Positions 23,660 to 32,137 of a stretch of DNA of 64,000 bases are shown here, piece by piece. The position numbers and the translations under genes are program-made. The notes under the pieces were generated by a model, which was given only the letters and a program-made list of their open reading frames with translations, was not told the origin of the DNA and did not search any database. Numbering within the stretch: position 1 is the first letter of the stretch; every line of letters starts with the position of its first letter. This DNA comes from an uncultured Verrucomicrobia subdivision 3 bacterium (GTDB taxonomy: Bacteria > Verrucomicrobiota > Verrucomicrobiia > Limisphaerales > DASXHY01). Location of the stretch: positions 80,427 through 144,426 of the forward strand of contig CALBZA010000038.1 of the NCBI GenBank assembly GCA_937890005.1, written 5' to 3'.

Positions 23660-24948
23660 TCCGCATCCTCCTGTTCCGTCGCAAGCGGCGGCGTCAGCCC
23701 GGTCAGCAATTCCAGGTTCAGCGCCGTTTCGAGAAGATCCCGTTTCGTTTCAAGCAGACTTGTGACGGCGTCCAGATACTGCTTCTGCAGTTCGACGTAT
23801 GTGGAAACTGGAACGGCGCCGAGCCGGTAATGACGATCCGCGAGTTCCGCCGCGTCCTTGAAATGTTCGATTGCATCCGGTCGCGTCATCTTCATCTGCC
23901 GCAACCGGGTTTCATACGCCAGCGCTGCTTCCGCGACCTTTCGCTGAATTTCCCGCTCGACCAGATTCAACGAAACTTCGGCTTGAAGCTGGCGCGCTTT
24001 CGCGGCGTCGATGTTTCCGCTGTTTCGATTCCAGAGCGGCAAGGGAAAACTCACGCCCAGACCGATGACCCGTTCCCGTTCACCGGCATTTTCTTCGGAG
24101 AAAATGGGGCCCGCCGAAATGGATGGGAAACGTTCGCTTTGCGCGAGATCGACCCGGAACCCCTGTTGTGCGAGTTCAACGGCCCGAATGCGCAATTCGA
24201 AGTTGTTGGTTCTGGCCAGCGCCTGAAGCATCGCGATGCTTTGCGCCGGACGAAACTTCAACCTGGGCCGAATCACTTTCAGCGGCCGATCCGGCGCCGC
24301 ACCGCGAAGTTGATTCAATTCAAACAAAGCCGCATTCATCGCAAGCAATGCTTCTGAAGCCTCCCGCCGGGCGTTCAGTTCAGTTGCTTCGATCACCCGC
24401 GTTTCAAGCAGCGGCGTGAGGCCTGCCGGATCGCGCTGAACGAGAACTTCCCGCAATGCTTTGAATCGCTCCGCCACTTCACCCGCGGCTTCAGCTCTTT
24501 CCTGTGCTGCGAACAATCCGCAGGCGAGCGTTCGAACGCGTCCGGCAAGAGCGGCCTTGAACCGCGTCAAACCCAGTTCGGCCAGTTCGATCTCGCGATT
24601 TGCAATTGCCTTGCGCAAACCGATCCGGCCCGGCCATTCGAACGGCTGCATCACCGACGCCGACCACGCCATGCCTTCGGCACTCGCTCCGCCGCCACGA
24701 ACGGTCTTGTGTCCGACGCTGCCGCTGATCTCTGGATTGCGCCATTGAGTTGCAGACTTGCGCTCGGCTTTCGCCGCGAGCCATTCCGCTTCGTAGAACT
24801 TCAATTCCGGATTTCGCTCCAGCGCCTCCTTCACGAGCGCTTCAATGGATAGAACTTCAGGCGGAGGCGGCTTCGGAAGGTTTTCTTCCGCCACGCTCGC
24901 ACTCATTGCTGCAACCACCATCAGGATACAGATCAAACTTCGTTTCAT
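23656..24948 (-). CDS. TolC/CzcC-type outer-membrane efflux protein
   Basis: 430 residues with a signal peptide (MKRSLICILMVVAAMSASVA). Two helical repeats typical of outer-membrane factors are visible: ALERNPELKFYEAEWLAAKAERKSATQWRNPEISG and VELAQQGFRVDLAQSERFPSISAGPIFSEEN with GLGVSFPLPLWNRNSGNIDAAKA; the second also holds RHYRLGAVPVSTYVELQKQYLDAV. This is the outer-membrane exit duct for the CzcBA pump. It is followed with a 4-base overlap by the adaptor gene. Confidence 0.92.
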   Translation of the reverse strand: MKRSLICILMVVAAMSASVAEENLPKPPPPEVLSIEALVKEALERNPELKFYEAEWLAAKAERKSATQWRNPEISGSVGHKTVRGGGASAEGMAWSASVMQPFEWPGRIGLRKAIANREIELAELGLTRFKAALAGRVRTLACGLFAAQERAEAAGEVAERFKALREVLVQRDPAGLTPLLETRVIEATELNARREASEALLAMNAALFELNQLRGAAPDRPLKVIRPRLKFRPAQSIAMLQALARTNNFELRIRAVELAQQGFRVDLAQSERFPSISAGPIFSEENAGERERVIGLGVSFPLPLWNRNSGNIDAAKARQLQAEVSLNLVEREIQRKVAEAALAYETRLRQMKMTRPDAIEHFKDAAELADRHYRLGAVPVSTYVELQKQYLDAVTSLLETKRDLLETALNLELLTGLTPPLATEQEDAE

Positions 24949-25037
24949 AGGACCGTCATGACCAACCCACTTAACAGGAACAGGCCGCCCGTCTTAAGGC
25001 AGCGTCAACGCGGAAACATCTCGTACGGACGAGACGA

Positions 25038-25436
25038 TCAGGAAACGAAGGAGGGAGCGCGCGGCGGAAGAGCCGTGCGGAAGGAGAATTGCCAGCTGGA
25101 TGGAGGCGGATGCGACTGCGATGCCGGGAAGACCGCTGCCGACGACGAGGTGACATCGGAAGTCAGTATTGCCGGAAGATCGAACGGAAGCGGATTGGAG
25201 AGCGGCGCGGGAATCGAATGGCGGACGATCAGAACGCTGCCTGATTTCACCCAACGACAAACACACTCTCTTTCACTGGAACGAAAGGGCTTGGATTCTG
25301 AAGAAGGCAGCTTGAAACCGGCTCCGGCACAGCATTCGTCGGGGATTTCATCGAGACACCCAACCTCACAACCCATCGTGCAAAACGCCCAAAGCGTCAG
25401 GATCACTAATGCGATCGATGGTCTGAGTTTGTGCAC
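25038..25436 (-). CDS. Small exported Cys-rich protein upstream of the efflux operon
   Basis: 132 residues starting with GTG. The N-terminus is a signal peptide, possibly a lipoprotein (ILTLWAFCTMGC). It is followed by a Cys cluster (CEVGCLDEIPDECCAGAG) and ECVCRW, while the C-terminal third is Pro/Ser-rich. No family recognised, but small Cys- or His-rich exported proteins often precede CzcCBA operons. A possible promoter (TTGAAC 25466-25471, TATCTA 25444-25449, 16-base spacer) would put the transcript start near the GTG. It lies 89 bases before the outer-membrane factor gene. Confidence 0.55.
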   Translation of the reverse strand: MHKLRPSIALVILTLWAFCTMGCEVGCLDEIPDECCAGAGFKLPSSESKPFRSSERECVCRWVKSGSVLIVRHSIPAPLSNPLPFDLPAILTSDVTSSSAAVFPASQSHPPPSSWQFSFRTALPPRAPSFVS

Positions 25437-25579
25437 GGAGGTATAGATACATGGGCCGTGCGGGCGTTCAAAGATTAATTGTCTCCCGGAAAATTGGCTG
25501 TCCGCATCCGAGAATTTACCGACGCGAACGGGTTCTGGACCTGCCCCATTGCGGCGGCGTCATTCTTTCGTGCGATCGA

Positions 25580-26113
25580 TCAATAAACCACCAGCGACCG
25601 GACCTTGTTGCCGGCGAGACGTTCGCGACCGTTGAGGAACTTCAGTTCGATCAGGAACGCTGCTTCGAGAATGGTTGCGCCGAGTTTATGAATCAACGCC
25701 GCCGCAGCTCCGGCAGTGCCGCCAGTGGCGAGGAGATCGTCAATCAGCAGAACCTTCGAGCCGGGTTTGAGTGCGTCCGTGTGAATGGCCACGGTGTTGG
25801 TTCCGTATTCCAGGTCGTACGCCTGTTCGTGGGTTTGATACGGCAGTTTGCCCTTCTTGCGAACCGGAATGAATCCAGCGTTCAATCGCAGCGCTGCGGC
25901 CGAGGCGAAGATGAATCCGCGAGCATCGATGCCCACTACTGCGTCCACTTCGCCGGGCTTGAAACCGTCGATCAACAAATCCACCGCACCGGCAAACAAT
26001 CGGGCGTCGGCCAGCACGGGCGTGATGTCCTTGAACTGGATGCCCGGCTTGGGGAAATCGGGAACGTTGCGAATCGCGCGCTCGATCTCGGACGGAGTGA
26101 CACTGGTAATCAT
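25580..26113 (-). CDS. apt: Adenine phosphoribosyltransferase
   Basis: 177 residues, normal length. Salvages adenine to AMP with PRPP. Key segments: VPDFPKPGIQFKDITPVL, VVGIDARGFIFASAAALRL, GFIPVRKKGKLP, and the PRPP-binding loop VLLIDDLLATGGTA. Monocistronic in appearance, ATG start, between the efflux and toxin-antitoxin regions. Confidence 0.96.
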   Translation of the reverse strand: MITSVTPSEIERAIRNVPDFPKPGIQFKDITPVLADARLFAGAVDLLIDGFKPGEVDAVVGIDARGFIFASAAALRLNAGFIPVRKKGKLPYQTHEQAYDLEYGTNTVAIHTDALKPGSKVLLIDDLLATGGTAGAAAALIHKLGATILEAAFLIELKFLNGRERLAGNKVRSLVVY

Positions 26114-26191
26114 GCGCGAGTGTTTTCTGAAAAATGAATCACAGGTGCAAGCTTGAACATTTGAGGAAGGCGACAGGCTTGGGACGAGAGG

Positions 26192-26824
26192 CTATGGGAG
26201 GTTGGCGGAACTTAACAGGCGTTTGAGCCAGGAAGGAACTGGCTCCTTGATTTGCACCACATGGCCGTTCGTAAATGAGGCAAGATGACGGAACGGAAAC
26301 TTCAGATCATCGTTGTCGAAAACCATCACGCACGGCAGTTCGCGGATGGCAGCGGCAAGATTTGCGAGCGTGCGGGGGAAACGTTCAACCAGCTTTTCAG
26401 AAGGCACATCATGCCCGCCCTGGGAAACTCGCATGGCCACGCGTTGCTCCGACGTTTCAGCGCTGGAAATACCGATGAAGCAAAGAACGACGGCATATCC
26501 GGATTGAGCCGCCTGTTTCAAGAATCCCAATTTGTCCCCCACGGGATCGGAGAATACCGTTTCGAAAATAAAGCTTTCATTCTGGGCGACAAGCTCCGCC
26601 CGCAGTGCCGCAAGCATCCTGGCAGCTTCGTAGGAATCGACCTCCAGCTCTCTCGCGAGCACATCGGCATTGAGAAAGCGCAAAGCAGTGGCGTTCAGGT
26701 GCGATTCAAAAAATGTGGTCTTCCCGGAACCGTTTGAACCCGCTATCGCCACGATGATTGGGCGGCGGTCCAAAAGGTTGATCCATGAAGCCCCTTGGTC
26801 TGGAACACCTCGTCCCCGTTTCAC
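26192..26824 (-). CDS. Zeta-toxin-like P-loop kinase
   Basis: 210 residues from a GTG. Walker A GSNGSGKT at 29-36, then FLNADVLARELEVDSYEAARML, ESFIFETVFSDP, and RVSQGGHDVPSEKLVERFPRTLANL. These match the zeta-toxin superfamily, whose studied members phosphorylate UDP-N-acetylglucosamine and block wall synthesis. The GTG overlaps the stop of a ParD-like antitoxin gene by 4 bases (GTGA), a typical type II toxin-antitoxin arrangement. The toxin role is inferred from family and neighbour; some homologues are housekeeping kinases. Confidence 0.82.
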   Translation of the reverse strand: MKRGRGVPDQGASWINLLDRRPIIVAIAGSNGSGKTTFFESHLNATALRFLNADVLARELEVDSYEAARMLAALRAELVAQNESFIFETVFSDPVGDKLGFLKQAAQSGYAVVLCFIGISSAETSEQRVAMRVSQGGHDVPSEKLVERFPRTLANLAAAIRELPCVMVFDNDDLKFPFRHLASFTNGHVVQIKEPVPSWLKRLLSSANLP

Positions 26825-27198
26825 CGTCTTGCCTTCCGGACAGCTTGAAATTCACGATTGACGAAGCGCCCGATGGTGCGCTTGCCGTTCGACTCGATTC
26901 TGACCAACAGGCCTGGCGATTCAGCGGGCTCGTAATGAGGATACGGGCGGGAATTGAGATGCTCGGCAACCCGCCGGCGGCCCTCCGGCGAATCAACGGA
27001 ACGCAGGCATTCTGAAAGTGGTTTGGAATCACCGGCGCGACGCAAAGCGAGTGCCTTGTCTCCTCGCAATAGCGGTTCAATGGCACGCCCCAACCTGGCC
27101 CAGAATTCAATCTGCCCGGCAATGGACCGTTCCGCGACTTCTCCAGTAAGCCGGGCGTCGAGAACCAGGGTATCCGAGATCTTCACAGGTTGACTCAT
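26821..27198 (-). CDS. ParD-like antitoxin
   Basis: 125 residues from the ATG at 27198 (MSQPVKISDTLVLDARL...). The N-terminal EVAERSIAGQIEFWARLGRAIEPLLRG has the ribbon-helix-helix character of the ParD-like family; the C-terminal 60 residues (RPYPHYEPAESPGLLVRIESNGKRTIGRFVNREF) are a separate, probably toxin-binding, part. There is no Shine-Dalgarno before the ATG; a -35/-10 pair places the transcript start at or next to it, so translation may be leaderless. A longer in-frame GTG at 27225 lies inside the promoter palindrome and is unlikely. Confidence 0.78.
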   Translation of the reverse strand: MSQPVKISDTLVLDARLTGEVAERSIAGQIEFWARLGRAIEPLLRGDKALALRRAGDSKPLSECLRSVDSPEGRRRVAEHLNSRPYPHYEPAESPGLLVRIESNGKRTIGRFVNREFQAVRKARR

Positions 27199-27203
27199 GG
27201 AGG

Positions 27204-27232
27204 GAGGGTAGCAAAAGGCTACCACCTGTCAA
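27204..27232 (-). promoter_or_regulatory. Toxin-antitoxin promoter overlapped by a palindrome
   Basis: The minus strand carries a perfect -35 TTGACA (27227-27232), a 16-base spacer, and an extended -10 TGCTACCCT. An inverted repeat GGTAGC/GCTACC (27207-27212 and 27218-27223, 5-base gap) covers the spacer and -10, as expected for an operator bound by the antitoxin. Predicted by eye. Confidence 0.6.
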
Positions 27233-27383
27233 ACTCGCAGGTTCCATCAAATCGGTGTCGATTCGGTGGGTCTCGCGCGAAGCGGTTCAGGAAACCGATT
27301 CACGCAATTTATTCGATTCCGAGAGAAAGAATTTCAACAGAAGCAAACGAAGGAAACTGAAGGAGTTCGCTGATTGCGACAAT

Positions 27384-27414
27384 CCATGAGAGAGCTTGAA
27401 CAGCTCTCTCATGG
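27384..27414 (-). terminator. Long perfect hairpin after the GH43 gene
   Basis: CCATGAGAGAGC (27384-27395) pairs with GCTCTCTCATGG (27403-27414); one more T-A pair closes a 5-base loop. It lies 48 bases after the GH43 stop. No T tract follows on the minus strand. Confidence 0.55.
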
Positions 27415-27461
27415 GTGCGCTGGAAATATTGTTTCCGACGATCGATTTCGTTCGACCAGTG

Positions 27462-29567
27462 CTACGACGAGGTGAACACAACCCGATAGGTCTTGACCAC
27501 GCCGTTGTAGTCAAACTTCACCTCAGCCGTTCCATTCTTCGCCTCGGCCTGTTTCACAGAGACTTTTACAGCCCCATCACTGGCCGTTGCGGTGACCTGC
27601 GGAACTGCATCCGCCTCGGATGAAACCGCGAAATTGGCCTCGTAAAGATCCACTCCCGTAATGCCATTCGCGTTGGTGGAGCGGACCGGGTTGGCCGGAA
27701 GGTTAACTTCCTGTCCATTGACCTTGATGGTCACGGTCGGCGGCACCGGACGAACGATCTTCACCTTGTCGGAACTGAATCCCAGTCCCACGATGTCGCA
27801 CAATGGTCCGCCACCCTGGCCTTCGACCACGAGGTATATGGCGTGTTTCGCCTTGAGATTTTCGACCACCGCGGCGACGTCCAGCGTAAACTGTGTCACC
27901 TCCAGCTTGGCGTTGGCCGGAACATTAATTTCGCCGAGCTTACGACCTTTCCAAACTTCGGTATCCCATGGACCGTCCAGCCACACGTTGACCTTGAACG
28001 CATTGGTTGTCTTGGGTGTGAGGAACAGATTGAACGCCGTTTTGTTTCCGGGCTTGGCGCCAGCGAAGGCCTTCAGACCCTTCTGATCCTTGTCCAGCCC
28101 GCCAAAGCCGAAATACTTGTAGCCGGCAATGTTTCCGTTTTCGAGATTTGCCAGGGGCATGTTGTTATCCCAGATATCCCACGAATCCTGCACCGTCCTT
28201 TGGTTGGAAAGATAGCAGGCATAGCCCGCCGAGTAGTATCGATACGGATCGAGTCCGAAGATGTTGAAACCTTCCGACGTCACTTCCGCGCCGGTGTACT
28301 CATGGGTTGAGCTCTTTGCGGTCCAGGCGTTGTCCTTTGAATACGGATCGTAGCCGCGGATGGTCACCTTGCCGCCCTCGGACACCGGTTTCTCATCCCA
28401 CTCCACTTTGACGGGAGCGACCATCGCCTGACGCGCATTGCCGAATCCACGCGGCGCACGGTGATAAAAGACGTAATACTGGTCGTTGATCAGCTGAATG
28501 CTTCCGTGGGTGTTGTGACCTGCATAGGTCGTCTGGAGCCGTGAGCCATCGCGATTGGGCACCACTGCACGCGAATCCACCAGCACGCCACCGATTTTCC
28601 ATGGCCCGAGCGGCGAATCACCGAAGGCATAACGCAATGTCGAATTGGAACTGTCCACACCATAATCAGGCCCGGAATATCCGCTGTACACCCAGATATA
28701 TTTGTTGCCGATTTTGCGAATGGAGGCGGCCTCGAAGAAGTTGAACATTCCGAGGTCCTGGTCGGGATAGACATTCGGATATTGCGTGCCCTGCGGATCG
28801 CGGATCACACCGTACCTCGAGCTGGCAGGAATAAAACGGTCGATCACCTGATGCCCGGGTCGGATGGAATACATCGTCGCCTGATTCAACTGGCCGGCGA
28901 GGGATCTTTGGAATCCCCAATATCCGTAGGCGCGGAATCCAATCTCGAAATCGGGATCGTTGCTGTCCGTGATGTACTCAATGTAAACCGCCGGATCGAA
29001 ACCCATCGTGCTGCCCGGAACAGTGCGCGTTCCGTCTGGAGTCAAATTGATGGGAGTAAACGGACCGTCGGGACGATCTCCTTTGGCCACCATGGCTTCC
29101 CGATTGCGGCCGCGGCTGTGCGGATAGAGATAGTAAACCTTCTTGCCGTCTTTTCCTTTCACCTCGACGAGGTCAGGGGCATACATCACGTCCCACTGGC
29201 CGCTGATGTTGTAAGTGAAGATGGGGCCTTCATCACGCCACGTGGTCAAATCCTCCACCGGAGCCGACCAGGCCCGGATGTCCGGTCCGCAATAACTGTT
29301 AACCCGGACGTCATGGGAGCCAATGATATAGGCGCGATACTTTCCCGGATTATCCGGATCTTCAAACACCCGCGGCTCGCCATCCGGCAAATGCTCCCAT
29401 AAAGGCAGATACGGATTGGCAGCGCCGCGATGGACGTACTGATTGGCCTTGGCCGCCGCCGGCGGCGGATTCTCAGCCGCAAATGTTACGGAAGCACACA
29501 CTGTCGAGAGCACCGCAAGAAATAATGGTGCAGCAGGATTCGAGCAACCCACAGAATCACGTGTCAT
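27462..29567 (-). CDS. Exported glycoside hydrolase family 43-like protein
   Basis: About 701 residues with a signal sequence (FLAVLSTVCASVTFAA). The five-bladed GH43 propeller occupies about residues 40-400: PRVFEDPDNPGKYRAYI, MYAPDLVEV (Asp) and NFFEAASIRKIGNKYIWVYSGY with the likely acid Glu, then GHNTHGSIQLINDQYYVFYHR. The C-terminal half has beta-sandwich segments (YKYFGFGG...KTAFNLFLTP, and a final Ig-like block). GH43 enzymes act mostly on arabinan or xylan; the substrate here is unknown. An in-frame GTG at 29573 lies inside a palindrome, so the ATG at 29567 was chosen. Confidence 0.85.
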   Translation of the reverse strand: MTRDSVGCSNPAAPLFLAVLSTVCASVTFAAENPPPAAAKANQYVHRGAANPYLPLWEHLPDGEPRVFEDPDNPGKYRAYIIGSHDVRVNSYCGPDIRAWSAPVEDLTTWRDEGPIFTYNISGQWDVMYAPDLVEVKGKDGKKVYYLYPHSRGRNREAMVAKGDRPDGPFTPINLTPDGTRTVPGSTMGFDPAVYIEYITDSNDPDFEIGFRAYGYWGFQRSLAGQLNQATMYSIRPGHQVIDRFIPASSRYGVIRDPQGTQYPNVYPDQDLGMFNFFEAASIRKIGNKYIWVYSGYSGPDYGVDSSNSTLRYAFGDSPLGPWKIGGVLVDSRAVVPNRDGSRLQTTYAGHNTHGSIQLINDQYYVFYHRAPRGFGNARQAMVAPVKVEWDEKPVSEGGKVTIRGYDPYSKDNAWTAKSSTHEYTGAEVTSEGFNIFGLDPYRYYSAGYACYLSNQRTVQDSWDIWDNNMPLANLENGNIAGYKYFGFGGLDKDQKGLKAFAGAKPGNKTAFNLFLTPKTTNAFKVNVWLDGPWDTEVWKGRKLGEINVPANAKLEVTQFTLDVAAVVENLKAKHAIYLVVEGQGGGPLCDIVGLGFSSDKVKIVRPVPPTVTIKVNGQEVNLPANPVRSTNANGITGVDLYEANFAVSSEADAVPQVTATASDGAVKVSVKQAEAKNGTAEVKFDYNGVVKTYRVVFTSS

Positions 29568-29570
29568 GAG

Positions 29571-29589
29571 CACCTGTGTAACACAGGTG
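29571..29589. promoter_or_regulatory. 19-base palindrome at the GH43 start
   Basis: CACCTGTGTAACACAGGTG is a perfect 9-bp inverted repeat around one central base, beginning 3 bases upstream of the GH43 ATG. Candidate operator or mRNA hairpin controlling translation. Confidence 0.55.
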
Positions 29590-29687
29590 TAAATGGATGA
29601 AAATCCAAGAATCGAACGTGACGCGTCTCCGCCCGCCTTCGGCCTTCCCGCATTTACTTTCCCCGGTGTGACTGATAGAAACTGCCC

Positions 29688-30506
29688 GTGCTTAACGACG
29701 CAGCTATCTGGAAATCCATCAGTGTTCCCAAAACCGTGTGCCTGATCGCCGGGCCCTGTGTCATCGAAAGCGAAAAGCTCTGTTTTCAGATCGCCGCATC
29801 GCTGAAAAAAACCTGTTCAAAGCTCGGCATTTCCTACGTTTTCAAGGCCAGCTACGACAAAGCCAATCGCACTTCCGGAAAATCGTTCCGCGGCCCCGGC
29901 CTCGAAGCCGGACTCAAAACGCTGGCTAAAATTCGCGCTGAGTTCGAAGTTCCGGTCCTCACCGACGTCCACACCGAAGCCCAGGCCGAAGCCGCCGCGC
30001 AATACGTCGATATTCTTCAAATTCCCGCGTTCCTCTGCCGCCAGACCGATCTCATCGAAACCGCAGTCCGCACCGGCCGCATCGTGAACATCAAGAAAGG
30101 CCAGTTCCTTTCGCCAAAGGAAATGGGTCAGGTCGTTGAAAAGGCGAAGGCCGCCGGTGCCAGGAAACTTCTCGTGACCGAACGTGGAACGACTTTCGGC
30201 TACAACAATCTGGTCGCGGACATGCGATCGATCCCGATCATGAATCAATTCGGCTTTCCGGTGATTTTCGACGCGACGCACTCCGTGCAGCTCCCGGGCG
30301 GCGGTGGCGACAAATCGAGCGGCCAGCGGGAATTCGCTCCAGTGCTGGCGAAATGCGCCGTGGTCGCCGGCGCGAAAGGTATCTTCATCGAAACCCATCC
30401 CACGCCGGACAAAGCGCTCAGCGACGGGCCCAACATGATTCCGCTCGCCGAAATGCCGTCGTTGCTGAAAAGTTTCGTGGAACTGTCGCGCGTCGCGAAG
30501 CGCTGA
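29688..30506 (+). CDS. kdsA: 3-deoxy-8-phosphooctulonate synthase
   Basis: Condenses arabinose-5-phosphate and phosphoenolpyruvate to KDO-8-phosphate for lipopolysaccharide. 272 residues. Motifs: LIAGPCVIESEKLCF, FKASYDKANRTS, VPVLTDVHTEAQAEAAAQYVDILQIPAFLCRQTDL, NIKKGQFLSPKEM, TERGTTFGYNNLV, FDATHSVQLPGG, FIETHPTPDKALSDGPN. Start is GTG at 29688 with no strong Shine-Dalgarno. First gene of a five-gene envelope operon. Confidence 0.96.
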   Translation: MLNDAAIWKSISVPKTVCLIAGPCVIESEKLCFQIAASLKKTCSKLGISYVFKASYDKANRTSGKSFRGPGLEAGLKTLAKIRAEFEVPVLTDVHTEAQAEAAAQYVDILQIPAFLCRQTDLIETAVRTGRIVNIKKGQFLSPKEMGQVVEKAKAAGARKLLVTERGTTFGYNNLVADMRSIPIMNQFGFPVIFDATHSVQLPGGGGDKSSGQREFAPVLAKCAVVAGAKGIFIETHPTPDKALSDGPNMIPLAEMPSLLKSFVELSRVAKR

Positions 30507-30523
30507 CACCCCTTCTCTCTCCA

Positions 30524-31060
30524 ATGACCACTCGTATTCCTGCAAAACTTCGCAAGCGCCTTGAGCGCGTGAAATTGTTTCTCTGCGACGTCGATGGTGT
30601 CCTGACCGACTGCGCGGTCTGGATGGGTCGCAACGGCGAAACGAAGCGATTCAACATTCGAGACGGACTTGCGCTGCGCATTTTGCAGCGTTGTGGAATC
30701 AAGGTGGGTTGGGTATCGCGGCGGCCATCGACTGCAACCGAGGAGCGTGCGATGGATTTGAAAATCGATTTTCTGGTTCAAAGCGACAGCCACAAGCTCG
30801 CCGCCGTGGATTCGATTCTGAAACAGACCGGATTGAATTGGGAGGACATCTGTTTTGTCGGAGATGACATTGTGGACATCTGCGTATTGAAGCACGCGGG
30901 CCTGGCGATCGTCACAAATGATGGCACCGTGGAGACGAAGGAATACGCGCATTACATCACGAAGGCCAGGGGCGGCCACGGCGCGATTCGCGAATGCGCG
31001 GAATTGATTCTGAAAGCGCAGAAGAAATGGGAGAAAGTTGTCGCTGACTATGCCGGCTGA
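30524..31060 (+). CDS. kdsC: KDO-8-phosphate phosphatase (HAD family)
   Basis: 178 residues from the ATG at 30524; a longer frame into kdsA is a shadow. HAD motif I FLCDVDGVLTD (Asp22, Asp24), then NIRDGLALRILQRCGIKVGWVSRRPS, and motif IV FVGDDIVDICVLKHAGLAI. The lack of a cap domain and the length are those of KdsC tetramers. It removes phosphate from the KdsA product. It overlaps the next gene by 11 bases. Confidence 0.95.
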   Translation: MTTRIPAKLRKRLERVKLFLCDVDGVLTDCAVWMGRNGETKRFNIRDGLALRILQRCGIKVGWVSRRPSTATEERAMDLKIDFLVQSDSHKLAAVDSILKQTGLNWEDICFVGDDIVDICVLKHAGLAIVTNDGTVETKEYAHYITKARGGHGAIRECAELILKAQKKWEKVVADYAG

Positions 31061-31508
31061 TTGGAAAAGCATTTCCGCCCTGGCGATTCTCTCCGCCGCG
31101 GCCGTGACGTTCTGCGTTCAGGCGCAACAGGTCGGACGTGTCGAAGCGAGCAGTTTCAAAGTGCAGCTGGAGACGTATCCACCGCCACATGAAACCCAGA
31201 TCAAAACGTTGCTTCAGGGAAAGAAAGCCGATCCGCAGCCGGGCGGCGTTGTCATTTTCACAGAACCGCGAATTGATCGTTTCACCACCAACGGATTGCT
31301 CGAACTCCAGGTGCGTTCGCCCGAATGCACCTTCGACATCATGAAACGAACCGTCTCCTCAACAAACATGATCCAGGTGGAGATGACTGGCGGACGGTTC
31401 TTCACCGAGGCGCGGGGTTATCTGCGCATGACCAATGGAACGATCCTGCTTTCAAACGATGTCCGCACGGTGATTCGAACGGACGGACGCACTTTCAAGA
31501 AACCATGA
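31050..31508 (+). CDS. LptC-position exported protein
   Basis: 152 residues from the ATG at 31050, overlapping kdsC. N-terminal signal or anchor (ISALAILSAAAVTFCVQAQQ), then a beta-rich sequence with LELQVRSPECTFD, VEMTGGRFFTEARGYLRMTN and TILLSNDVRTVIRTD. The position between kdsC and lptA is that of LptC, which hands LPS from LptBFG to LptA. The sequence is too diverged for me to assign it firmly, so this rests on position and fold character. It overlaps lptA by 4 bases. Confidence 0.6.
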   Translation: MPADWKSISALAILSAAAVTFCVQAQQVGRVEASSFKVQLETYPPPHETQIKTLLQGKKADPQPGGVVIFTEPRIDRFTTNGLLELQVRSPECTFDIMKRTVSSTNMIQVEMTGGRFFTEARGYLRMTNGTILLSNDVRTVIRTDGRTFKKP

Positions 31509-32137
31509 AAACCTTTTCCATCCTCCTTGCACTTGGCTGCTCGGTTCTGATCGCAGGAGCGCAGACCGAGACCGGATCCGATCCAACGAATGCGCCGGCG
31601 ACGACCCTTCAGACCAACAGCCAGCCGCCGCTCGCCGCGTCCACGATTTCCACGTCAACGAATCATATTGAGATCGAAAGCGATCGTGCTGAGCTTCGAA
31701 CCGAAACCAACTACACGGCGATTTATGTCGGCAACGTGCAGGTGCGTTATGGCGAATCGACGTTGTCGTGCGAGGAGCTCACTGTTCGAACCGAAAAAGG
31801 CGAGGAACAGCCCGACTATGTCCTTGCGGAGCGAAACGTGGTGATAACTCACAAAGACCGAAATGACACTCCCATCACGGCGAAGGGGGATCGAGCCACC
31901 TACACGTATGCGATTCAGGAAGGCGCCACGAACCAGCTGATTGTTTTGTCCGGAAACGCATATATCAGGTTCGGCGAAAAAAGCTTTGTTACAGGCGACG
32001 TTGTGATTTGGGATCTCATCGCCGGCACAGCCTACATTCCCGGCAGTGCGCAGGGTTCCCGCCAGCGCACAGTTATCGATCTGGGTGCCAAAAACCCTTT
32101 CAATACCCGCACCAACGCACCCGCAGCGAATCCATGA
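31505..32137 (+). CDS. lptA: LptA/OstA-like LPS transport protein
   Basis: 210 residues from the ATG at 31505 with a signal peptide (MKTFSILLALGCSVLIAGAQ) and a Thr/Ser-rich linker. The OstA-like jellyroll repeats are visible as YVGNVQVRYGESTLSCEELTV, ITAKGDRATYTY, LIVLSGNAYIRFGEKSFVTGDVVIWDL. Such proteins form the periplasmic bridge for LPS. ATGA overlaps join it to the gene before and to lptB. Confidence 0.85.
   Translation: MKTFSILLALGCSVLIAGAQTETGSDPTNAPATTLQTNSQPPLAASTISTSTNHIEIESDRAELRTETNYTAIYVGNVQVRYGESTLSCEELTVRTEKGEEQPDYVLAERNVVITHKDRNDTPITAKGDRATYTYAIQEGATNQLIVLSGNAYIRFGEKSFVTGDVVIWDLIAGTAYIPGSAQGSRQRTVIDLGAKNPFNTRTNAPAANP

Noticed and set aside
32008..32133. Longer lptB frame starting inside lptA
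   Set aside because: The extra residues are shadows of lptA codons; the ATG at 32134 overlaps the lptA stop in the usual ATGA way.
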